A stretch of DNA of 64,000 bases, from assembly GCF_004792295.1 (NCBI RefSeq), contig NZ_SRRY01000001.1, positions 692,501 through 756,500 of the forward strand, in the 5' to 3' direction. Every line of letters begins with the position of its first letter. Position 1 is the first letter of the stretch. Shown one piece after another: positions 58,588 to 64,000 of this stretch. Below the pieces are notes generated by a model. That model had not been told where the DNA came from. It saw only the letters and a list, made by a program, of their open reading frames with translations, and did no database searches. The DNA is from Pseudoalteromonas sp. MEBiC 03607 (lineage in GTDB: Bacteria; Pseudomonadota; Gammaproteobacteria; Enterobacterales; Alteromonadaceae). Position numbers and translations under genes: made by a program.

Positions 58588-58624
58588 TGCACTGTTTTGG
58601 TGCGAAAAAAGATCATTTTGGTGC
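58588..58624. promoter_or_regulatory. Two NtrC-binding (enhancer) sites upstream of glnA
   Basis: TGCACTGTTTTGGTGC at 58588-58603 closely matches the NtrC consensus (GCAC-x7-GTGC type). AAGATCATTTTGGTGC at 58609-58624 keeps one half. The two are 21 bp apart, about two helical turns on the same face. They lie 64-116 bp from the sigma54 promoter, as in other glnA enhancers. Confidence 0.68.
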
Positions 58625-58959
58625 GTAAAAAGAATGACGACGATTTGCACAATTACTGAGCGTGCCAATTTATCGGTTCTAAATACGATTAAGTGCCAAA
58701 ATATGGTTTAAAAAATGCAATTCTGCCAGTTTTATGCTTATAAAAATTATTATTTTCATAAATTTGTCATTTATAAAACAGATACTTATAAAATGCCTGA
58801 AGAAAGTTTTGAAAATTGTATTGGATAAACTTTCATCCATGCCATTATTAAGGGATAATATGCGCCCTTTTAAATCCTATGCTGGGACATCTGGTGAAAA
58901 TGCCGGTGAGTGCGTAGATCTTGCAGGATCAATGAGATTCAATTTCTCTGAGAAAAAAT

Positions 58960-60783
58960 ATGAGCATCGAAAAGTTAAGAAATATAGCGATTATCGCCCA
59001 CGTTGACCACGGTAAAACAACTTTGGTTGATAAACTGCTTGAGCAATCAGGCACATTAGAAACGCGCGGCGGTAATGAAGAGCGCGTAATGGACTCAAAC
59101 GACATTGAGAAAGAGCGTGGTATTACCATTTTAGCTAAAAACACAGCTATCTCTTGGAACGACTACCATATCAATATCGTAGACACCCCAGGACACGCCG
59201 ACTTCGGTGGTGAAGTAGAGCGCGTACTTTCGATGGCTGACTCAGTATTACTACTTGTTGATGCTCAAGAAGGTCCAATGCCACAAACGCGTTTCGTAAC
59301 GCAAAAAGCATTCGCACAAGGTTTAACACCGATCGTTGTTATCAACAAAATCGACAAGCCAGGTGCACGTCCTGACTGGGTTATGGACCAAGTATTCGAC
59401 TTATTCGATAACTTAGGTGCAACTGACGAACAGTTAGACTTTAAAGTAATCTATGCATCAGCTATCAATGGCTGGGCTACATTAGATTTAGACGAGCCAT
59501 CAGATAACATGGAACCAATGTTCCAGATGATCGTTGATGAAGTATCTCCACCGGATGCAGATCCTGAAGGTGCTTTCCAAATGCAAATTTCTCAGCTTGA
59601 CTACAACTCATACATCGGTGTTATCGGTGTTGGTCGTATCAAGCGTGGTACTGTTCGTCCTAACCAACAGGTTACTGTTGTAAGTGCTGACGGTACTAAG
59701 CGTAACGGTAAAGTTGGCCAAGTAATGAGCTACTTAGGTCTTGAGCGTCATGAAGCAGAATCTGCAGGCGCTGGTGACATCATTGCTATCACGGGTCTTG
59801 GTGAGCTGAAAATCTCAGACACTATCTGTGATGTAAATACCGTTGAAGCATTACCACCGCTTAGCGTTGATGAGCCTACAGTAACAATGACGTTCTCTGT
59901 AAACACTTCACCATTCGCTGGTAAAGAAGGTAAATTCGTAACGTCACGTAACATCCTAGAGCGTTTACAAGCAGAGCTTGTACACAACGTAGCACTACGT
60001 GTTGAAGAAACTGACAACCCAGATAGCTTCCGTGTTTCTGGTCGTGGTGAGTTACACTTAGGTATCTTAATCGAGAACATGCGTCGTGAAGGCTATGAGC
60101 TTGCGGTGTCTCGTCCACAAGTAATCCTTCGTGAAGTTGATGGTCAAAAAGAAGAGCCATACGAAACACTTACAATTGACTGTCAAGAAGAGCACCAAGG
60201 TTCTATCATGGAACAAATTGGTCTTCGTAAGGGTGAACTAACAGACATGTCTCCAGATGGTAAAGGCCGTGTACGTATGGACTTTATGATCCCAAGCCGT
60301 GGCTTAATTGGTTTCCAAACTGAATTCATGACATTAACGTCTGGTTCTGGTCTTCTTTACCACACATTCGATCACTACGGCCCACATAAAGGCGGTACTA
60401 TCGGCGCGCGTAAGAATGGTGTAATGATTGCTAACGCAACAGGTAAAGCACTTACTAACGCATTATTCAACCTACAAGACCGTGGTAAGTTATTCATCGG
60501 TCACGGTGTTGAAGTTTACGAAGGTATGGTTATCGGTATCCACAGCCGCGATAACGACCTAACAGTAAACGCACTTAAAGGTAAGCAACTTACTAACGTT
60601 CGTGCATCTGGTACAGATGAAGCACAAACGTTAACACCACCACTTAACTATACGCTTGAACAAGCGATTGAATTCATCGATGATGATGAGTTAGTGGAAG
60701 TGACACCTCAGAGCATCCGTATTCGTAAACGTCACTTAACTGAAAGTGAGCGTAAACGTGCGAGCCGTCAAGCTAAAGACTAA
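58960..60783 (+). CDS. typA: Translational GTPase TypA/BipA
   Basis: TypA/BipA is an EF-G-like GTPase that assists 50S assembly and stress adaptation. The 607-residue protein has the G1 motif AHVDHGKTT (13-21), the switch II motif DTPGHADF, the NKID motif, an EF-G domain II/III-like middle and the C-terminal BipA-specific domain. A weak sigma70 promoter (TTTCAT/GATAAT, spacer 17) is possible near 58830-58860. It is divergent from glnA with a 507-bp gap that holds the nitrogen control sites and no other gene. Confidence 0.97.
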   Translation: MSIEKLRNIAIIAHVDHGKTTLVDKLLEQSGTLETRGGNEERVMDSNDIEKERGITILAKNTAISWNDYHINIVDTPGHADFGGEVERVLSMADSVLLLVDAQEGPMPQTRFVTQKAFAQGLTPIVVINKIDKPGARPDWVMDQVFDLFDNLGATDEQLDFKVIYASAINGWATLDLDEPSDNMEPMFQMIVDEVSPPDADPEGAFQMQISQLDYNSYIGVIGVGRIKRGTVRPNQQVTVVSADGTKRNGKVGQVMSYLGLERHEAESAGAGDIIAITGLGELKISDTICDVNTVEALPPLSVDEPTVTMTFSVNTSPFAGKEGKFVTSRNILERLQAELVHNVALRVEETDNPDSFRVSGRGELHLGILIENMRREGYELAVSRPQVILREVDGQKEEPYETLTIDCQEEHQGSIMEQIGLRKGELTDMSPDGKGRVRMDFMIPSRGLIGFQTEFMTLTSGSGLLYHTFDHYGPHKGGTIGARKNGVMIANATGKALTNALFNLQDRGKLFIGHGVEVYEGMVIGIHSRDNDLTVNALKGKQLTNVRASGTDEAQTLTPPLNYTLEQAIEFIDDDELVEVTPQSIRIRKRHLTESERKRASRQAKD

Positions 60784-60810
60784 TAAGGTCTTGTAGTTTC
60801 ACAAAATTAG

Positions 60811-60843
60811 AACCGCCGTATTGAAAGATACGGCGGTTTTTTT
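60811..60843 (+). terminator. typA terminator
   Basis: AACCGCCGTA and TACGGCGGTT form a 10-bp stem with an eight-base loop, followed by a T run. It lies 27 bp after the typA stop. Confidence 0.93.
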
Positions 60844-60975
60844 AGTGGTCAGCCAAGTAGGTTGAGCGCAGCGATACCCAACTTTATTCATGTAAAATTT
60901 TAAACTTAACTGCACTTTTTTGCTAAACCCTCCATCTGTACTATCTTTTCTAAATCGACCTTGCAGGAGAGTGAG

Positions 60976-61395
60976 ATGTACTTAGTTAGACTTATTTATA
61001 CAAGTGAAATTAGCGATGGGTTTGGGCCTGGGGATATTGAAAATATTCTTGAGAAAGCCAAACAAAACAATAGCAAAATGAATGTTACAGGTTTGCTTTG
61101 TTTTAATACTACTCACTTTTTACAGTGCTTGGAAGGCTCTAGAAGTGCGGTAAATGCAACTTATCACCGTATTTTGAATGATACGCGGCATAAAAATATT
61201 ATTATGCTAAGTTATTGTGAGATTTATGAAAGAGAATTTGAGAACTGGTCTATGGGCTACATTCCTTACTCTAGACTCGTTACTCCGATTACCCTCAAAT
61301 ATTCTGGTACGAGTGAGTTTAACCCGCTCGCTATGTCTGCAGGTAGTGCACACAAACTAATGTTGGCACTCAGGGATTTACTGCTTAAAAGTTAG
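60976..61395 (+). CDS. Short BLUF domain blue-light photoreceptor
   Basis: The 139-residue protein begins MYLVRLIYTSEIS and is one BLUF domain plus a short C-terminal helix pair. The FAD-photocycle residues are present: Tyr8, Asn36, Gln50 (in FLQCLEG), Trp91 and Met93 (in NWSMGY), the same positions as in short single-domain BLUF proteins. Such proteins change hydrogen bonding at FAD in blue light and signal through protein partners. No partner gene is adjacent. The ATG at 60976 has AGGAGA 6-11 nt upstream. Confidence 0.93.
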   Translation: MYLVRLIYTSEISDGFGPGDIENILEKAKQNNSKMNVTGLLCFNTTHFLQCLEGSRSAVNATYHRILNDTRHKNIIMLSYCEIYEREFENWSMGYIPYSRLVTPITLKYSGTSEFNPLAMSAGSAHKLMLALRDLLLKS

Positions 61396-61400
61396 CTTAA

Positions 61401-61430
61401 TACCAATTCGCTCAATTAAGCGAATTGGTA
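61401..61430. repeat. 30-bp palindrome, shortest copy of the 7046 family
   Basis: TACCAATTCGCTCAATTAAGCGAATTGGTA is self-complementary except at the centre (reported here as one 30-bp site; each arm is TACCAATTCGC). It begins 5 bp after the BLUF stop and lies between two convergent genes, where it may also work as a terminator. Confidence 0.75.
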
Positions 61431-61447
61431 TACTAGAGCAAGCAGCA

Positions 61448-62539
61448 TTATAGTGAAACTTGCTCACCTTCATTAAGAATGTACAAAGGGAGCTTGCTAG
61501 CCATTCTTGCTTTCATTGTTAGTAATCTTAGTAGTGCCGAATGGCTTGAATGGTCGCCCATTTGCCAGCTTGAGTTACCATAACCCCAAGGGATCATCAC
61601 TTTACAGCCAAGCTCCTCAGCTGCGTTAATAGCATCTTCAGGTGTAGTATGAACATAGCGATACCACTTACCATCTTCTTCATGGTAATAAGAAGCTATC
61701 GGCATAAGGCATACATCAATCTCGCCGTATTTCTGCTTAATATCCTGAAAATGTTGTGAGTAACCGGTATCGCCAGCAAAAAATAAGGTTTTACCATTTT
61801 GTTCTAGTAACCAGCCATTCCAGAGATCTTTGTTGTGATCTTCATAAATGAATGGGACTAGAGTTCGGCTACTAAAATGGTGTGCTGGCACCGCATTAAT
61901 AGTTAAGTCATTAATTTGTGTACTCGCGTACCACGCCATTTCTGAAATATTAAAGCCACCAGTCGGAAAGTTATCTGCAAATCCTAATGGCACTAAATAA
62001 CGCGGCGAATTGCCAATTTCTTCTATGTCGGCTTTGTTAAAATGATCATAGTGAATATGTGAATATATCACAGCATCTAAGCCATCAAGCTCTGCTTGTG
62101 TTGGCCAAAAACCTGGTTTGCGATAAATGCCCCCAGCTAGCTTAAAGGCCAAGTCTACAGGCGAATCAAATTGCTCTTTGACTGGGTCAAATAATAGCTG
62201 CTCACCATTGGGTGATTGAATATAAAAGCCTGCATGACCTAACCAGCGAACTGTAAACCCTGAGTTTATTTCAGGTACGCTTTGTTCTGCTTGATATTGG
62301 CATTGTGAGTTGCTGTCGTCACATATAAGTAGCTCTGATGGTTCATAGCAATTGTCAGTACAGGTTGTTGGGTATTCTTTATCACCAGGATATAGGTTAT
62401 GAAAGCGACCTTCGTAGTCACCTTCAGTTTTTAACGGAGTAATAGTGCCTGCACCGGCAATAACATTGACAGTATTAGGGCTGCTACAAGCAGTTAAGAG
62501 TGCAGCTGCAATGAGTGCTGAGAGTGTTTTTAAGTGCAT
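61448..62539 (-). CDS. MBL-fold (NAPE-PLD-like) lipoprotein hydrolase
   Basis: From the ATG at 62539 the 363-residue protein has a lipobox ALLTAC (Cys18) and a metallo-beta-lactamase fold of the lactamase_B_2/NAPE-PLD type. The metal motif is HIHYDH (His161, His163, Asp165, His166), with GHAGFYI before it and FFAGDTGYSQHF after it. Such enzymes are phosphodiesterases or lactonases; here the substrate is unknown. An upstream TTG start is possible but lacks a ribosome binding site. Confidence 0.85.
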   Translation of the reverse strand: MHLKTLSALIAAALLTACSSPNTVNVIAGAGTITPLKTEGDYEGRFHNLYPGDKEYPTTCTDNCYEPSELLICDDSNSQCQYQAEQSVPEINSGFTVRWLGHAGFYIQSPNGEQLLFDPVKEQFDSPVDLAFKLAGGIYRKPGFWPTQAELDGLDAVIYSHIHYDHFNKADIEEIGNSPRYLVPLGFADNFPTGGFNISEMAWYASTQINDLTINAVPAHHFSSRTLVPFIYEDHNKDLWNGWLLEQNGKTLFFAGDTGYSQHFQDIKQKYGEIDVCLMPIASYYHEEDGKWYRYVHTTPEDAINAAEELGCKVMIPWGYGNSSWQMGDHSSHSALLRLLTMKARMASKLPLYILNEGEQVSL

Positions 62540-62626
62540 ACTATGTTTATTTTTTATTCTTTGCCGTGAGTTTAGCAAAATAAAATTTAAGATAAATCAT
62601 TAAAAAGTAACAAGAGATTACACAAA

Positions 62627-62651
62627 AAAGCCTACGTTTAAGTAGGCTTTG
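62627..62651 (-). terminator. Terminator of the DUF2959 lipoprotein gene
   Basis: On the minus strand AAAGCCTAC and GTAGGCTTT pair around a short loop, followed by a T run (TTTTTTG). It lies about 20 bp past the DUF2959 stop. Confidence 0.85.
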
Positions 62652-62671
62652 TAAAAACTCGTTTGCGCTAA

Positions 62672-63328
62672 TTAACCAGCTTTATTCATTTGCTCAATGA
62701 ACTTATTAGAGTCTTCAATTGATTTGTTCATGTCGTCCATTAACACTTTTATATCGCGTTTTAGGTTTGTGAACTCACCCTTGATAGCTGTAACAGCCTG
62801 CGCGTTGAGGTTGTGCTTTAAATACAGAACGTTGTCATGCAGTGATGATAATACCGGCTCCATTTTGCTTTCTGCGCTGCGCATTGAGCGAAGTAGTTGA
62901 TCAAATTGGCGCTTAGTTGCATTGAGCTTTTTGCTGCTTTCACGTTTTAGTGAGGCGCTTTTGTATTGCTCTAGCTCATCAGCCCATTCTTCAAATAGTG
63001 CCTCAGCGACATCTTCAACTTTATTGATATTATTTGTTACGTCATTTGCAGCCGCTAGGCTTGATTCATAATCATCATTTAGTTGCTTATATGCATCCTC
63101 AAGTTCACCGCCATTGAAATTGATTAATGTGGTTAATCTATCTAGGGCTGATTGAAATTCTTCTTGGGATTCTTGTTGTGATTCTTTTGTTTCTTCTACG
63201 CGGTCGACTAAAATGTCGCGTTTGTGCACTCCTACAGATTCCATAGCAGAGTAATAAGCTGACTGACAGCCTGATAATGCCATGGTTACTGCAAATAGTG
63301 GTGCACTTAAAAGTGTCAGTTTTTTCAT
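62672..63328 (-). CDS. DUF2959 lipoprotein with coiled coils
   Basis: The 218-residue protein has a lipobox ALSGC (Cys21) and the DUF2959 start SAYYSAMESVGVHKRDIL. The rest is predicted long coiled coil (about 40-75 and 85-218). It would be anchored at a membrane in the periplasm. Function unknown. Single-gene unit. Confidence 0.85.
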   Translation of the reverse strand: MKKLTLLSAPLFAVTMALSGCQSAYYSAMESVGVHKRDILVDRVEETKESQQESQEEFQSALDRLTTLINFNGGELEDAYKQLNDDYESSLAAANDVTNNINKVEDVAEALFEEWADELEQYKSASLKRESSKKLNATKRQFDQLLRSMRSAESKMEPVLSSLHDNVLYLKHNLNAQAVTAIKGEFTNLKRDIKVLMDDMNKSIEDSNKFIEQMNKAG

Positions 63329-63414
63329 TGAGAATCCTTTTTAGGTACCTGTCATTTCAAATTATGTGGTGGATTGCTATGATTATCAAAACATTTTAGC
63401 AGAAATTAGATTCT

Positions 63415-64000
63415 ATGGATGAGAAGCTCACTCGTTATAAGCTGCAAATAAGCATTTTCTTAAAGCAACAACCTACTTGGTGGATGCAGTATCTCAATCG
63501 TTGTATTGACGATCAAATTACTGTTAATGCAGGTTATTTGGCTTATGTAACCTTGTTATCAATCGTGCCATTAGTGGCGGTTGGTGTCGCTATTTTTTCT
63601 GCTTTTCCTGGATTTGAAAGCACCTTGGTAACCATAGAAAATTTCTTATTTACTAATCTTGTGCCGACTTCTTCTGATGTTATTAAAGAGCATATCAGCG
63701 CCTTTGCCGGTAATGCTAATAAAATGACTGCGGTCGGTGTGGGATTTTTAGCAGCAGTGTCCTTGTTACTCATTCGCAATGTCGATGCCACATTGAACCG
63801 AATTTGGCGTATTAAGAAAAAACGCCCCATGATGATTTCGTTTGCCGTTTATTGGATGGTGCTTAGCTTAGGTCCAGTATTACTCGGCGCGAGTATTGGT
63901 GTTACCTCATACATTGTGTCTTTAGTATCATTCGCTGATCAAGGTATTCCTGGATTCAGCGGCTTTTTATTGAAACTATTACCTTACATAATTTCCATGA
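63415..64000 (+). CDS. YihY/BrkB family membrane protein, 5' part (runs off the window)
   Basis: The open frame starts ATG at 63415 and is still open at the window edge (195 codons). It encodes DDQITVNAGYLAYVTLLSIV near residue 31-50 and a second conserved block LIRNVDATLNRIWRIKKKR, which mark the YihY/virulence factor BrkB family of inner-membrane proteins. Several hydrophobic helices follow. Full-length members are about 280-430 residues. The role is unknown; the name ribonuclease BN is historical and wrong for this family. Confidence 0.88.
   Translation, partial: MDEKLTRYKLQISIFLKQQPTWWMQYLNRCIDDQITVNAGYLAYVTLLSIVPLVAVGVAIFSAFPGFESTLVTIENFLFTNLVPTSSDVIKEHISAFAGNANKMTAVGVGFLAAVSLLLIRNVDATLNRIWRIKKKRPMMISFAVYWMVLSLGPVLLGASIGVTSYIVSLVSFADQGIPGFSGFLLKLLPYIISM

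Noticed and set aside
58588..58610. Sigma54 promoter with TGGCAC at the GTGCCA near 58660
   Set aside because: The TGGCAC there has no GC at the required ten-base spacing; the site at 58508-58524 fits better.

Overview
The window reads as chromosomal DNA of a marine gammaproteobacterium in the Alteromonadales, most likely Pseudoalteromonas. This rests on protein resemblance (TmcA, CysJIH, the glnA-ntrBC order, a secreted endonuclease I with Pseudoalteromonas-type accessory domains), an AT-leaning composition, and interspersed ATACCAATTCGC-type palindromic repeats. No database search was possible, so the genus is inferred. I see no CRISPR array, IS transposase or prophage module.

Layout. 1-640: the 3' end of an rRNA operon (23S tail, 5S, terminator). 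716-6931: a leftward block with a CheW-like protein carrying an inserted zinc-binding CZB domain, an orphan LivJ-type binding protein, tmcA and uvrD. 6932-11567: a 162-bp hairpin repeat, then nucleotide and redox housekeeping genes (yacL, a thioredoxin-fold protein, an all-alpha dUTPase, yrfG divergent from nudE-cysQ). 11620-12665: an array of three initiator tRNA genes with three degenerate tRNA relics, then a candidate structured RNA ending in a terminator. 12759-21916: TRIC/UPF0126 protein, ComM, an orphan OmpR-type regulator, an S9 peptidase, a CNNM-CBS protein, a REC-EAL phosphodiesterase and an M50 protease. 22050-23340: an AT-rich island of three small unrecognised genes, two of which look frameshifted. 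23438-32259: AtoE, CheV, a K+ channel, an alpha/beta-hydrolase-like protein, EVE protein, TesB and PlsB.

32536-37772: the complete S10 ribosomal operon (rpsJ to rpsQ) with promoter, attenuator-like leader and terminator. It stops after rpsQ, so the spc operon (rplN onward) is not adjacent here. 38003-40808: a TonB-like membrane protein, a hypothetical gene and a secreted nuclease. 41156-45495: the assimilatory sulfate reduction genes cysJIH; cysQ at 10.8 kb, which removes PAP, belongs to the same pathway. 45596-53354: small envelope proteins, a lipoprotein with nine alternating 18-residue repeats, acnA, an S4 protein and a lipoprotein whose start codon lies in a long hairpin. 53351-58624: a nitrogen regulation block (CRP-like cNMP protein, ntrC, ntrB, DUF4124 protein, glnA) with two NtrC sites and a sigma54-type promoter upstream of glnA. 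58960-64000: typA, a short BLUF photoreceptor, an MBL-fold lipoprotein, a DUF2959 lipoprotein and the start of a YihY/BrkB gene that runs off the edge.

Most of the window is ordinary core genome. The parts that ordinary annotation does not explain are the tRNA relic array and adjacent structured RNA, the frameshifted AT-rich island with a 10-bp triple repeat, the hairpin over a start codon, the alternating-repeat lipoprotein, and four convergent gene pairs whose stop codons overlap.
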